A DNA stretch of 64,000 bases, from positions 782,501-846,500 of the forward strand of contig NZ_ABTR02000001.1 in the NCBI RefSeq assembly GCF_000172975.1, written 5' to 3'. The position numbers and the translations under genes were made by a program. Every line of letters starts with the position of its first letter. Position 1 is the stretch's first letter. The DNA comes from Dethiosulfovibrio peptidovorans DSM 11002. GTDB lineage: Bacteria; Synergistota; Synergistia; Synergistales; Dethiosulfovibrionaceae. The notes below the pieces were generated by a model that was not told the origin of the DNA, did not search any database, and saw only the letters and a program-made list of their open reading frames with translations. This document shows, piece by piece, positions 1 through 8,959 of the stretch.

Positions 1-49
1 TGACCAGCGCCGAAACGGCGGCGGTCATTATAACCGGGCCTAGAAACAT
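1..49 (-). CDS. 5' end of a gene leaving the window (possible membrane protein)
   Basis: A minus-strand reading frame starts at an ATG at 47-49 and stays open to the window edge. The 16 visible residues are hydrophobic (MFLGPVIMTAAVSALV), like the first membrane segment of a transporter. GTG and TTG codons slightly upstream are alternative starts and lie close to an AAGGAG-like sequence. A possible promoter for it (TTGCTA, 17 bases, TCTATT on the minus strand) lies at about 80-110. It would be divergent from kduD. Too little is visible to assign a family. Confidence 0.3.
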   Translation of the reverse strand, partial: MFLGPVIMTAAVSALV

Positions 50-173
50 CAAACTCAACACGCTCCTTCCAGATAGCGAAAAAATAGAGATCTCGGTGGA
101 AATTCTAGCAAAAAAACGGACAGGAGACTTCCCGTCTTCGGCGAGGTGGAGCGGTAGAGCGGTGGATTTGCTC

Positions 174-201
174 TTGCAAAGGAATAGAAACGGACTATAA
201 T
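174..201 (+). promoter_or_regulatory. Promoter of the kduD operon
   Basis: TTGCAA at 174-179 and a perfect TATAAT at 196-201 are separated by 16 bases, giving a good vegetative promoter 68 bases before the kduD start. The leader between them has no obvious terminator. An operator for the IclR-family regulator encoded in the operon might be expected here, but I could not identify one. Confidence 0.6.
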
Positions 202-268
202 GTAACTTAAACGGAACATGGATCCGCCATGCGGAATCAGAATACCAAAAAAACGAGGAGATGAGACC

Positions 269-1036
269 ATGATCCTGGAAAACTTCTCCCTTTCGGGGAA
301 AACAGCCCTGGTAACCGGAGCCAGAACCGGAATCGGTCAGGGTATAGCGGTAGGTCTGGCCCAGGCGGGGGCGGACATAGTCGGTCTGGGACACAGCGCC
401 ATGCCGGAGACAAAAGAAGCGATCGAGGCCCTTGGCAGAAAGTTCACCCTCTACGAGATGGACCTGGTCGGATCGGATAGATCCGGACTCAACGGGATGG
501 TCGACCGCATATGGGACGAGGTCGGAGGGTTGGACGTGCTCGTCAACAACGCCGGAATAATCCGCCGGGACGACCTGCTCGATTTCGGCGAGAAGGACTG
601 GCACGACGTCATCAACATAAACCAGAACGCTCTGTTCTTCCTTTCCCAGGCCGTCGCGAGAAAAATGGTAAAAGACGGCAGAAAGGGCAAGATCGTCAAC
701 ATAGCGTCGATGCTCACCTTCCAGGGAGGCATAAGGGTACCGTCCTACACCGCCAGCAAGTCGGCGGTCGCCGGGATCACCAGGGCCATGGCCAATGAGC
801 TTTCGCCCCAGGGCATACAGGTCAACGCCATAGCTCCGGGCTACATCAGCACCAACAACACCGCGGCCCTCAGGGCCGACGAAACCAGAAACGCCGAGAT
901 ACTGGGCCGGATACCGGCTGGACGGTGGGGAACACCGGAAGACCTGGCGGGAATGGCGGTCTTTCTGGCCTCCGCCGCCTCGGACTACGTCACCGGATCG
1001 ATATTCCCGGTGGACGGAGGCTGGCTATCCCGCTGA
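269..1036 (+). CDS. kduD: 2-deoxy-D-gluconate 3-dehydrogenase / 2-dehydro-3-deoxy-gluconate 5-dehydrogenase (KduD)
   Basis: This is a 255-residue short-chain dehydrogenase. It has the nucleotide-binding TGARTGIGQG motif near the N-terminus, NNAG in mid-protein, a catalytic serine in NIAS and the YxxxK pair in YTASK. KduD converts 2,5-diketo-3-deoxygluconate to 2-keto-3-deoxygluconate with NADH in uronate/pectin breakdown. The start at 269 is chosen because an ACGAGGAG ribosome-binding site precedes it; the frame is open back to 218 but without such a site. kduI two genes downstream supports the assignment over a generic oxidoreductase. Confidence 0.88.
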   Translation: MILENFSLSGKTALVTGARTGIGQGIAVGLAQAGADIVGLGHSAMPETKEAIEALGRKFTLYEMDLVGSDRSGLNGMVDRIWDEVGGLDVLVNNAGIIRRDDLLDFGEKDWHDVININQNALFFLSQAVARKMVKDGRKGKIVNIASMLTFQGGIRVPSYTASKSAVAGITRAMANELSPQGIQVNAIAPGYISTNNTAALRADETRNAEILGRIPAGRWGTPEDLAGMAVFLASAASDYVTGSIFPVDGGWLSR

Positions 1037-1063
1037 GCACATGGACAACTAGGAGGACTTTAA

Positions 1064-1828
1064 ATGGAAAAACAGGGGATCCGGGTGCTACAAAGGCTTT
1101 TCGACATACTCTCCTACCTGTCCGAACGTAACGACTACGCCGGAATAAAAGAGATATCCGAGGGAACCGGGCTATCCAGGACCACGGTACACCGCATCCT
1201 GGGAACCTGTGAGGACAACTACGTAGTTCTGAAAGACGAAATCGGTCGCTACCGCCTGGGCCCCAGAAGTCTGGAGTGGGCTAACTCCTACCAGCTCCAG
1301 ACGGGACTGGCCAAGATCGCCAGGCCCCATCTAAAGGAACTCATCCAGGACCTGAAGGAGACGGTTCACCTCTTCATCTATGAAAAGGGAGAGGCCTTCT
1401 ACCTTGAAAAGATGCACAGCTACAGCCCTACCGGGATGGACTCCAGAATAGGCTCGAGGCTCGAACTCTACAGCACCTCGGCTGGCAAGGCCATACTGGC
1501 GGCCCTGCCGGAGGACGAGTTCGAACTCTACATGGAGACCACCGAGTTCCAGCCCAAGACGGAGAAAACCGAGGTGGACAAGGACCGGTTCAGATCGGAG
1601 ATAGCCCAGGTCAGAGCGAGAGGCTACGGGATAGACGACCAGGAAAACGACCTGGGAGTCCGATGCATAGGGTCGGCGGTAATGGATAAATCCGGATACC
1701 CCGTCGGGGCGGTCAGCCTGACCGGCCCCATATTCAGGATAACCGACGAGAAAATAGAGCCTCTGGGAAAGAGGATTCTGGCCACTGCCAGGCTCATATC
1801 CTATCAGCTGGGCTACAGCGCCAGCTGA
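1064..1828 (+). CDS. IclR-family transcriptional regulator (KdgR-like)
   Basis: The 254-residue protein has an N-terminal winged helix-turn-helix (recognition region around LSRTTVHRIL, residues 33-42) and a C-terminal IclR effector-binding domain ending near the C-terminus. An AGGAGG site lies 7 bases before the ATG. It sits between kduD and kduI, so it most likely represses this hexuronate operon in response to a ketodeoxy sugar acid, as KdgR does in other bacteria. The ligand and operator are inferred from context only. Confidence 0.85.
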   Translation: MEKQGIRVLQRLFDILSYLSERNDYAGIKEISEGTGLSRTTVHRILGTCEDNYVVLKDEIGRYRLGPRSLEWANSYQLQTGLAKIARPHLKELIQDLKETVHLFIYEKGEAFYLEKMHSYSPTGMDSRIGSRLELYSTSAGKAILAALPEDEFELYMETTEFQPKTEKTEVDKDRFRSEIAQVRARGYGIDDQENDLGVRCIGSAVMDKSGYPVGAVSLTGPIFRITDEKIEPLGKRILATARLISYQLGYSAS

Positions 1829-1860
1829 TCTACGGAAAAGAATAAGACAGGAGGAAAAAC

Positions 1861-2694
1861 ATGAAATTGGACGTCAGACACGGGGTACACCCCCAGGACT
1901 TCAAATGCTACGACACGGACCGACTGAGGAGAGACTTCCTCATAACCGACCTGTTCGTGCCCGGAGAGATCTCCATGGTCTACAGCCACGTGGACAGAAT
2001 CATCACCGGAGGGGTCTGCCCCAAGAAGCCACTCAAGCTTGAGTGCGGCAAGGAGCTGGGCGTCGGCTACTTCCTGGAGAGGCGGGAACTGGGAATCATA
2101 AACGTAGGAGGGACCGGATCGGTTACGGTTGACGGACAGACCTTCGATCTCAAGCCTCTGGACGGACTCTACCTCGGTATGGGACAGAAGGACGTCACCT
2201 TCTCCAGCGACGATCCGACAAACCCGGCCCATATGTACTTCAGTAGCGCCCCGGCCCACACCAACTACCCCAACTGCTACATCGACATAGAGAAAGCCAA
2301 GAAGGTAAAGATGGGCGAGCCGGAGAAGGCCAACGTCCGCACAATCAACCAGTACATCCATCCCGAGGTCTGCACCACCTGCCAGCTCATGATGGGGCTA
2401 ACCCAGCTGGAGAGCGGGAACGTGTGGAACACCATGCCCTGCCACACCCACGACCGGAGGATGGAGGTCTACTTCTACTTCGACCTTCCCGAGGACGGCC
2501 TTGCAATGCATCTCTTCGGCGAGCCATCCGAGACGAGACACATCATGGTCCGCAACGAAGAGGCGGTAATAAACCCCAGCTGGTCGATCCACAGCGCCGC
2601 CGGGACCTCGAACTACAGTTTCATCTGGAGCATGGTCGGCGAGAACCAGGAATTCACCGACATGGATCATATACCTATGGAAGAGCTGCGTTAA
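1861..2694 (+). CDS. kduI: 5-keto-4-deoxyuronate isomerase (KduI)
   Basis: At 277 residues it matches the family's usual length of about 278. KduI isomerises 5-keto-4-deoxyuronate (4-deoxy-L-threo-5-hexosulose uronate) to 2,5-diketo-3-deoxygluconate, the substrate of KduD. It is a cupin-type zinc enzyme; the putative metal ligands are visible as the two histidines and glutamate of PCHTHDRRMEVYF and a later histidine in SIHSAAG. AGGAGG precedes the ATG. It is the third gene of the operon, 32 bases after the regulator. Confidence 0.92.
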   Translation: MKLDVRHGVHPQDFKCYDTDRLRRDFLITDLFVPGEISMVYSHVDRIITGGVCPKKPLKLECGKELGVGYFLERRELGIINVGGTGSVTVDGQTFDLKPLDGLYLGMGQKDVTFSSDDPTNPAHMYFSSAPAHTNYPNCYIDIEKAKKVKMGEPEKANVRTINQYIHPEVCTTCQLMMGLTQLESGNVWNTMPCHTHDRRMEVYFYFDLPEDGLAMHLFGEPSETRHIMVRNEEAVINPSWSIHSAAGTSNYSFIWSMVGENQEFTDMDHIPMEELR

Positions 2695-2738
2695 TAGAAC
2701 CGGACGTTTCACCAATACCCATTAAGGAGGATTGTGTG

Positions 2739-3573
2739 ATGAGAAAAGCGATAACGGTGTTGTGCACAGCTATATCCCTCCGGCCAGCTGGGAACCGAGA
2801 TGGATACCCTCGAGGCGGTAAAACTCGGCTCGGTCGAGGGCTTCCGGAGCGGAGGATTCGAGGAGGCAGCGCCTCTTCTGGAGATCTACTCCATGCCGTT
2901 TTTGTTCTCCGACATGGAGGAAATCCACAAGATCACCAGGGGCCCCCTCGGCGAGGAGATCGCTAAATCGGTGGAGCCGGCGGGAATGGTCATACTCGCC
3001 ACCGGCGACTCCGGACTCTTCCGGCAGATAACCAACAACGTCAGACCTATCACACAACCCTCGGACCTCAAGGGCCTCAAGATGAGGACCCCGCCGATGT
3101 CCACCATAGTCAAGACCATGGAAGCTCTGGGAGCCAACGTGGTGTCCATCCCCTTCATAGAGACCTACATGGCCCTAAAGACCGGAGTGGCCGACGGCGA
3201 GGAAAACCCCCTCACCAACATAGTCTCGATGAAGTTCTACGAGGTCCAGAAATACCTCACATTGGTGAACTACCAGTATCACGCCGAGATGTTCTACGTA
3301 AACAAGGCATGGTTCGACGGACTTGACGAGAAGGACCAGAAAATCCTGAAGAACGCTGCTAAAGAGATGATGCTGGTCAGCGACAAGATCGTGGCCGAGG
3401 ACGACGCCAAGTGCATGACCTTTCTGAAGGACAAGATGGAGATCAACTCCCTCACATCCGAACAGCACCAGGCCTTCGTAGAGGCGGTTCAGCCGGTCTA
3501 CGAATACTACATAGACAAGGGAATGTTCACCCAGGAGATGATCGACAGAATTCGAGAGGCAGCCGCCAAATAG
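2739..3573 (+). pseudogene. dctP: TRAP transporter substrate-binding protein DctP, broken by an internal deletion
   Basis: A normal start (ATG at 2739, AAGGAGG upstream) begins a signal peptide, MRKAITVLCTAIS. At about 2770-2780 the reading frame then changes and the sequence jumps to the GQLGTEMDTLEAVKLGSVE region, which in TRAP periplasmic proteins lies roughly 50 residues after the signal. The rest, to 3573, is a well-kept DctP domain, including a typical Arg-containing GLKMRTPP segment. The first lobe's N-terminal part is therefore missing and the remainder is out of frame. The protein would have bound a uronate-like acid, judging from the operon. The lesion is visible; loss of transport function is inferred. 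Confidence 0.8.
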
Positions 3574-3580
3574 AGAGACA

Positions 3581-3820
3581 AAGACGGCATCCGGCAGGAG
3601 AATACTGTCCATCGTTCAGATAATAGTCGTCATAGCACTTCAGCTGGTTCTCCTGAAGGTCTGCATCAACTGGATCGACAAGGTCGGCGACACACTGACC
3701 CCGGGCCTCAGGATACCCAAGAAATATATCTACTTTCTATTCCCGGTCAATCTGGTACTGGTCACCGTATTCGAGGCGGCCAGGCTGGTGGAACTTCTCA
3801 GGAGCAAATCATGGGCATAA
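3581..3820 (+). pseudogene. dctQ: TRAP transporter small membrane subunit DctQ, N-terminal half missing
   Basis: In the frame of 3659 the DNA reads RRILSIVQIIVVIALQL and continues through a second hydrophobic segment to a stop at 3818-3820. This matches only the C-terminal half of a DctQ protein (normally about 160-180 residues, four membrane segments). No start codon or N-terminal two segments are present between the dctP stop at 3573 and this fragment. Its stop overlaps the dctM start at 3811, the coupling expected of an intact dctQM pair. This points to a deletion of the 5' half of the gene. Confidence 0.72.
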
Positions 3821-5040
3821 CCATCCTTCTGGGCACATTCCTGGTATTCGTCATCATAGGGATTCCCCTCTGCTACTCCCTGGGGGCCTCAGCCGCGGCC
3901 TATTTCATAATCGCAAAACCGGCCTTCATGGGCATCTTCGCCCAGAGAATCTGGTCCGGATCGTGCAGCTACGTCCTCATAGCTCTGCCCCTGTTCATAC
4001 TGGCGGGAGAGCTCATGAACAGCGGAGGGATAACCAGACGAATACTGAATTTCAGCCTCTATTTGGTCAGGCCCATAAGGGGAGGACTGGGTGAGGTCAA
4101 CGTAATAGCCAGCATGATCTTCGGAGGGATAACCGGATCCTCCGTGGCGGACACATCCGCCATAGGATCGGTGCTCGTACCGGAGATGGAGAGGGCGAGA
4201 TACCACAAGGGATTCTCCGCCGGGGTCACAGTCGCCTCCTCCACCATGGGGATGATAATTCCTCCCAGCATACCGATGCTCCTCTACGCCATGGTATCCG
4301 GCGCCTCGGTGGGATCGCTGTTCCTGGCGGGGCTAATCCCGGGAATACTGATAGGGGTAAGCCAGATGACTCTGGTCTGGATGATATCGAAAAAGAGAGG
4401 CTACCACCCGGAACCGACGCCCTTCGACCGATCCGACTTCGTGAAAACCGCCAAGGACGGGATCCTGGCCCTGCTGATGCCGGTGATAATAGTCCTATCG
4501 GTGTCCTTGGGTATAGCCACCGCCAGCGAATCCGCCGGGGTTGCGGTGCTCTACGCTGCTCTGCTGGGATTCTTCGTCTACAGAGAACTGGAAATGGGGC
4601 AGCTCAGGGAAATCCTCAAGAAGACCGTCCTAAGCTCCAGCGCAGTGATGTTCGTGGTAGGATTCTCCACCATATACGTCTGGATACTGTCGGTGGAACA
4701 GGTCCCGGCCACTGTGGGCAGCTTTCTCCTGAACCTGGACGTAGACAGAATATGGATCCTCCTGCTGCTGGACCTGGTAATACTCCTGGTGGGAACCTTC
4801 GTCGACGTGGCTCCGGCCATACTCCTGCTGTGCCCCATTCTCCTGCCCGTGATGAGGGGGATCGGAGTGGGCGAGCTTCAGTTCGGCGCCATCATGATAA
4901 CCGGCCTGGCGATAGGGCTGGTAACCCCGCCGGTGGGGATGTGCCTGAACGCCTGCAACAAGATCTGCCGAATGTCAATAACCGACCCTGATGCTGGTAT
5001 CCGCCAGAGTCAGGCATGTAGCTTCCACCCAGTGGGGTAA
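3811..5040 (+). pseudogene. dctM: TRAP transporter large permease DctM, C-terminus replaced by IS256 sequence
   Basis: The reading frame of 409 residues is a multi-spanning DctM permease up to about residue 390, including the conserved segment GLVTPPVGMCLN. From about 4985 the DNA is instead the 3' part of an IS256-type transposase gene, read in another frame, so the last residues (about DAGIRQSQACSFHPVG) are not native. Family members normally continue for about another 40-50 residues containing the last membrane segment, which is absent. With the dctP and dctQ lesions, the whole transporter is probably non-functional. Confidence 0.8.
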
Positions 5041-5197
5041 GAGAGCCTACATGAACATGGAGCATCTCAGAGAACAGATACTGGAGCAAGAAAATAATGC
5101 CATCGTAAGCTGACACAGAAAGCCTTAAAAACCGAACATAGCCCTATATGGGCCTGCTGAGTCAAATATTAATGTGCGAAACATACTGGACAGTACC
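4985..5197 (+). mobile_element. Right-end remnant of an IS256-family element
   Basis: The DNA from 4985 matches the end of the transposase gene at 40222-40329 (codons for LMLVSARVRHVASTQWGK). Unlike that copy it keeps the natural C-terminus (LEQENNAIVS, stop near 5113). It ends in the right inverted repeat, about 5171-5197, which also occurs at 42184-42210. The left part of the element is absent. It truncates dctM and brings the IS end to about 75 bases before the alcohol dehydrogenase gene. Confidence 0.8.
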
Positions 5198-5206
5198 CCT
5201 TCGTGC

Positions 5207-5212
5207 TATACT
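5207..5212 (+). promoter_or_regulatory. Extended -10 promoter of the alcohol dehydrogenase gene, at an IS end
   Basis: TATACT at 5207-5212 is preceded by TG one base upstream (TGCTATACT), an extended -10. TGGACA, a near-consensus -35 hexamer lying in the IS256 right inverted repeat at 5187-5192, is only 14 bases upstream, which is short. A small palindrome, GTTCGTCGAAC, lies downstream at about 5229-5239. Expression of the dehydrogenase may therefore depend on an IS-adjacent promoter. Confidence 0.4.
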
Positions 5213-5273
5213 GTTACATGGAACTCTGGTTCGTCGAACGGAACAGAATCGCAAAATAAGGAGGAATGGACCT

Positions 5274-6449
5274 ATGAAAAATTTCGTCTACGAGAGCCCT
5301 ACTAAGATAATTTTCGGAAAAGGCACCGAACTACAGGTCGGACAGGAAATCGTCGAAAAAGGGGCTAAAAAAGTACTGCTCCACTACGGTGGAGGCAGTA
5401 TAAAGAAAACCGGCCTCTACGACAGGGTAGTAAAATCGCTTGAGGAAGCGGGAGTATCCTTCGTTGAACTCGGTGGGGTCGTACCCAACCCCAGGCTATC
5501 TCTGGTCTATAAGGGAATAGAGCTGTGTCGGAACGAGTCGGTGGACCTTGTCCTGGCCGTCGGAGGCGGCAGTGTCATAGACTCGGCTAAGGCCATAGCC
5601 GTAGGGGTTCCATACGAAGGCGACGTATGGGACTTCTTCGACAAGGGAATCGTGCCCGAAACAGCCCTTCCGGTGGGATGTATACTTACCATCTCCGCCA
5701 CGGGCAGCGAGACCAGTGCTTCGTCGGTCATAACGAAGGAGGAGGGATGGCTTAAACACGCCTTCCGTTACGACCGCATCCGTCCGACCTTCGCCATACT
5801 CAATCCGGAACTGACCATTACCCTTCCGGCATACCAGACCGCTTCCGGAGGGACCGACATAATGGCCCATCTGATGGAGAGGTACTTTACCAACGAACCC
5901 AACGTGGACCTTACGGACAGATTGATAGAGGGAACGCTTCAGACCGTGATAAAATACCTTCCCATCGCACTGAAAGATCCGGAGAACTACGACGCCAGGG
6001 CCGAGTTGATGTGGGCCGCCACCATAGCCCACAACGGCATACTGGACACTGGACGTATAGGAGACTGGGCATCTCACAGAATAGAGCACGAGATAGGCGC
6101 AATCTACGACGTGGCCCACGGAGCCGGTCTGGCGGTGGTTTTTCCCGCTTGGATGAAGGCGGTCTACAGTCACGACGTGGCCCGTTTTGTCCGCTTCTTC
6201 CACAGGGTATGGGGTCTGGAACCCGACTTCTGGAATCCGGAGAAGACCGTTCTGGACGGAATCGCCGTCATGGAGAACTATTTCAGGAGCATAGGCATGC
6301 CGGTAACCCTGGAGGAACTCGGCGTTCCGGACGACCGGCTGGAGGAAATGGCCGAGAAGAGCAACTGGAACGGCCCGGTAGGCCAGTTCGTACCGATCAC
6401 CACGGAAAAGGCGTTAGAGATACTGAAACTGTGTAGAGGTCACATCTAA
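5274..6449 (+). CDS. Iron-containing alcohol dehydrogenase (butanol dehydrogenase/YqhD type)
   Basis: The protein has 391 residues from the ATG at 5274, which follows an AAGGAGGA site; the frame is open back to 5148, but the extra part is IS and leader sequence. It starts with the typical MKNFVYESPTKIIFGKG. It then shows the group III dehydrogenase nucleotide region GGGSVIDSAKAIA and a set of histidines (including IEHEIG and AHGAGLAVVFP) that bind the catalytic metal in this family. It probably reduces or oxidises short aldehydes or alcohols with NAD(P)H. It is separated from the hexuronate genes by the IS remnant, so a shared pathway is not shown. Confidence 0.85.
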   Translation: MKNFVYESPTKIIFGKGTELQVGQEIVEKGAKKVLLHYGGGSIKKTGLYDRVVKSLEEAGVSFVELGGVVPNPRLSLVYKGIELCRNESVDLVLAVGGGSVIDSAKAIAVGVPYEGDVWDFFDKGIVPETALPVGCILTISATGSETSASSVITKEEGWLKHAFRYDRIRPTFAILNPELTITLPAYQTASGGTDIMAHLMERYFTNEPNVDLTDRLIEGTLQTVIKYLPIALKDPENYDARAELMWAATIAHNGILDTGRIGDWASHRIEHEIGAIYDVAHGAGLAVVFPAWMKAVYSHDVARFVRFFHRVWGLEPDFWNPEKTVLDGIAVMENYFRSIGMPVTLEELGVPDDRLEEMAEKSNWNGPVGQFVPITTEKALEILKLCRGHI

Positions 6450-6497
6450 AACTAACGTCCGAGTCTCCTCGGAAAGGTCGTCCCGCCTCCGAGGAGC

Positions 6498-6541
6498 AGA
6501 GGGCGCCCGGATCGTCGATGAGATCCGGGCGCCCTCTTTAT
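6498..6541. terminator. Bidirectional terminator between convergent genes
   Basis: A 16-base near-perfect stem, AGAGGGCGCCCGGATC at 6498-6513 and its complement at 6522-6537, is followed by TTTATT. It lies between the alcohol dehydrogenase (plus) and the end of the chemosensory operon (minus). Confidence 0.85.
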
Positions 6542-6557
6542 TCTTACCCGGTCGAGA

Positions 6558-7925
6558 TTAAGGCCGGGGAGGCTTGGAACTGTACATTTTCTTGTCCGCC
6601 TCTATCATGAGATCGGAAAGGCTGGATCCTGAACCAGACTTTCTCCTGTGTATTCCAACGCTCATGAGCATGGGATAAGGGCACCGTTCCGGATTGCGGT
6701 TCACCGACTCCAGCTTCTCGTCGATCCTCCGCTTTACGCTCTCCTCGCAATGCTGTCCGTCGTCGAGGAGGATAACGGCAAACTCGTCCCCTCCGACCCT
6801 GCCGACTATATCCGATTCCCTGAAGATATCCTCCAGGGCCTGAGCCGCCTCTTTGAGGACCTTATCGCCCTCGTCGTGGCCGAAATCGTCGTTGACCCTC
6901 TTGAAACCGTCCAGATCCGCGAAGACGCAAAGGACATCCAGCCCCCTCTCGTCGGCCATCTCGATGATCCTCTGTCCCATGGTCATAAAGCCCCTTCTGT
7001 TATAAAGACCGGTAAGGGCATCGGTGGTGGCCTCCTCCTCCAGCCTCTTTCTGAGACAGACCGTCTCGGATATATCCCTTAAGGTCGCCAGCCTCACCAG
7101 ATCTCCGTCCCAGTTGGATCCGACCACCCTCATGTCCACGTAGATCTCGCCCTTCGAGGTTTTTATGGATATCTCCCAGTCGCCGTCTTCGTCCACGTCG
7201 TAGGAGAAAGGATTGCCTATCATCTCCGAGCTGGAACTCTCGAAGAGCAGCTCCGCCGCGGGATTGACGTAACGGACCAACCCGGCATCGTCCACAACCA
7301 CTATACCGTCTCCGGTGGTCTCCATTATGGTCTGGAAGTTGGCCTGAACCCTCTTCACGTCGTCCAGGGCACTACGATAATCTCCGGACAACTTTTGAAG
7401 CTGACTGTTCTGCATCACAGCTGCCTCGAAGGTCGACAGAAGCAGGTCGACTATCTGTATCCTGTCGGCGGTCAGCTTGTGATATTCCCCTCCGAAAAAA
7501 ACCTCGACGCTCATCTGAGCCTGTCCGGACCGTCTGAGATCCAGGTTGGTCAGTATATGCTGTAGCCTGCGAAGGAGGTGCTCGTCCTGATAGGGCTTGG
7601 TAAGAAAGTTGTCCGCTCCACATTGAAGACCCTTTATGACGTCCCCCGGATCGGATAGGGAGGTCAGTATCACCACCGGGATATCCTTAAGCTCCGGATC
7701 GTCCTTGATCTTCCGGCACATCTCGTAGCCGTCCATCTCCGGCATCATGACGTCGGTTATAACCACGGTAGGCTTCACCTTGCCTGCCATCTCCAGCCCC
7801 AAAGCTCCGTTACGGGCCACTGTAACCTCGTAACCATGAGATCTGAGCAACCTCTCGAGCCTTTTCGCTTGAGTTAAACTGTCCTCGACGATCTGGATCA
7901 CGGGAACAGATTCGCTAAAAGTCAT
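6558..7925 (-). CDS. REC-PAS-GGDEF diguanylate cyclase (WspR-like output protein)
   Basis: The protein (455 residues) has an N-terminal receiver domain (phospho-acceptor D58 in VVITDVMMPEMDG), a helical linker, a PAS domain at about 215-300 and a C-terminal GGDEF domain. The GGDEF signature is intact, and an RESD motif five residues before it matches the RxxD product-inhibition site. It should make c-di-GMP when phosphorylated. The start at 7925 (MTFSES) is preferred over 7937 because the AGGAAAGG site is well spaced only for the former. It is the last gene of the operon and overlaps or abuts cheB. WspR of Pseudomonas lacks the PAS domain, so an extra sensory input is likely. Confidence 0.85.
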   Translation of the reverse strand: MTFSESVPVIQIVEDSLTQAKRLERLLRSHGYEVTVARNGALGLEMAGKVKPTVVITDVMMPEMDGYEMCRKIKDDPELKDIPVVILTSLSDPGDVIKGLQCGADNFLTKPYQDEHLLRRLQHILTNLDLRRSGQAQMSVEVFFGGEYHKLTADRIQIVDLLLSTFEAAVMQNSQLQKLSGDYRSALDDVKRVQANFQTIMETTGDGIVVVDDAGLVRYVNPAAELLFESSSSEMIGNPFSYDVDEDGDWEISIKTSKGEIYVDMRVVGSNWDGDLVRLATLRDISETVCLRKRLEEEATTDALTGLYNRRGFMTMGQRIIEMADERGLDVLCVFADLDGFKRVNDDFGHDEGDKVLKEAAQALEDIFRESDIVGRVGGDEFAVILLDDGQHCEESVKRRIDEKLESVNRNPERCPYPMLMSVGIHRRKSGSGSSLSDLMIEADKKMYSSKPPRP

Positions 7926-7933
7926 GAAAATAT

Positions 7934-8947
7934 TCATCCTTTCCTGGCACAGAGAGATAGGGCCTTCCCGATCTCCTCGGGAGACAGCACATTGTCGGCG
8001 GCGGATAGCCTGACCGCCTCTCCGGGCATACCCCATATCACCGAGCTCTCCCTGTCTTGAGCGAAAGTGATGGCTCCGTCGTCCTTAAGATCTCTGAGTT
8101 CCCGGGCTCCGTCCATCCCCATCCCGGATAAGATCACACCGGCCGAAACGGACCGCAGAGACAAAGGAATAGATCTAAACAAAACGGAGACCGACGGCCT
8201 TACTCCGTGTTCGGAAGGTCCGTCGGATAGGTGGATTTCCCTGTCGGAGACCTCCATATGACGCCCTTCCGGAGCCAGGTATACCGTTCCGGGAGACGGC
8301 CTCTCCCCGATATTCGCTACCTTTACCTTCAAGTCGGTACAACTGGATAGCCACTGGGACATCCCCTCCAGGAAACCGGAGGCTATATGCTGCACCACGA
8401 AAACCGGGGCGGGAAAATCCCCTGGCATGACCGACAGCATCCCGGCCAAAGCCTGAGGTCCTCCTGTGGAGGCCCCTACTACCACCGCCTTTATGGATTT
8501 ACAATCCACCTCGCCGAATCTATCGATACGGCATGAAAGAGGTTTTCCTACGGAGGCAAGAGAGGCGTCTTTTATAGTCCTGCGAAGCTGCTCTCCGTAG
8601 TCCTCGAAACCTCCGGGCCGATGGGACGGCTTGGGCAGAACCGCCACCGCTCCGGCCTCTATGGCCCTGAAGGTCTTTTCCACATCGTCCGGCTCTAGAC
8701 AGGAGCTGACCACCACCACAGGCACCGGTTTCTCCTCCATTATCCTCTTGGTAGCCTGAAAACCCTCCATCACCGGCATCTGTATATCCATGGTTACCAC
8801 GTCCACAGGGTGAGAGAGGACGAAACTCAGTGCCTGCTCACCGTTTTCGCACTGACCAGCCACCTCTATATCGGGATCCTTGACCAGCAACCGGCAGATC
8901 AGCTTTCTGAGGACTATCGAATCGTCCACCACTAAGACCCTTATCAT
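7934..8947 (-). CDS. cheB: CheB-type chemoreceptor methylesterase (WspF-like)
   Basis: The 337-residue protein has a receiver domain (D54 in TMDIQMP) and a C-terminal methylesterase domain. The Ser-His-Asp triad is visible at S160 (GASTGG), H187 (VQHIASG) and D279 (GMGMDGA). CheB removes methyl groups from receptor glutamates and is switched on by phosphorylation from CheA. In the Wsp system WspF plays this adaptation role. It lies 12 bases after the CheA gene and its end meets the diguanylate cyclase gene. Confidence 0.92.
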   Translation of the reverse strand: MIRVLVVDDSIVLRKLICRLLVKDPDIEVAGQCENGEQALSFVLSHPVDVVTMDIQMPVMEGFQATKRIMEEKPVPVVVVSSCLEPDDVEKTFRAIEAGAVAVLPKPSHRPGGFEDYGEQLRRTIKDASLASVGKPLSCRIDRFGEVDCKSIKAVVVGASTGGPQALAGMLSVMPGDFPAPVFVVQHIASGFLEGMSQWLSSCTDLKVKVANIGERPSPGTVYLAPEGRHMEVSDREIHLSDGPSEHGVRPSVSVLFRSIPLSLRSVSAGVILSGMGMDGARELRDLKDDGAITFAQDRESSVIWGMPGEAVRLSAADNVLSPEEIGKALSLCARKG

Positions 8948-8959
8948 AGGAACATCTCC

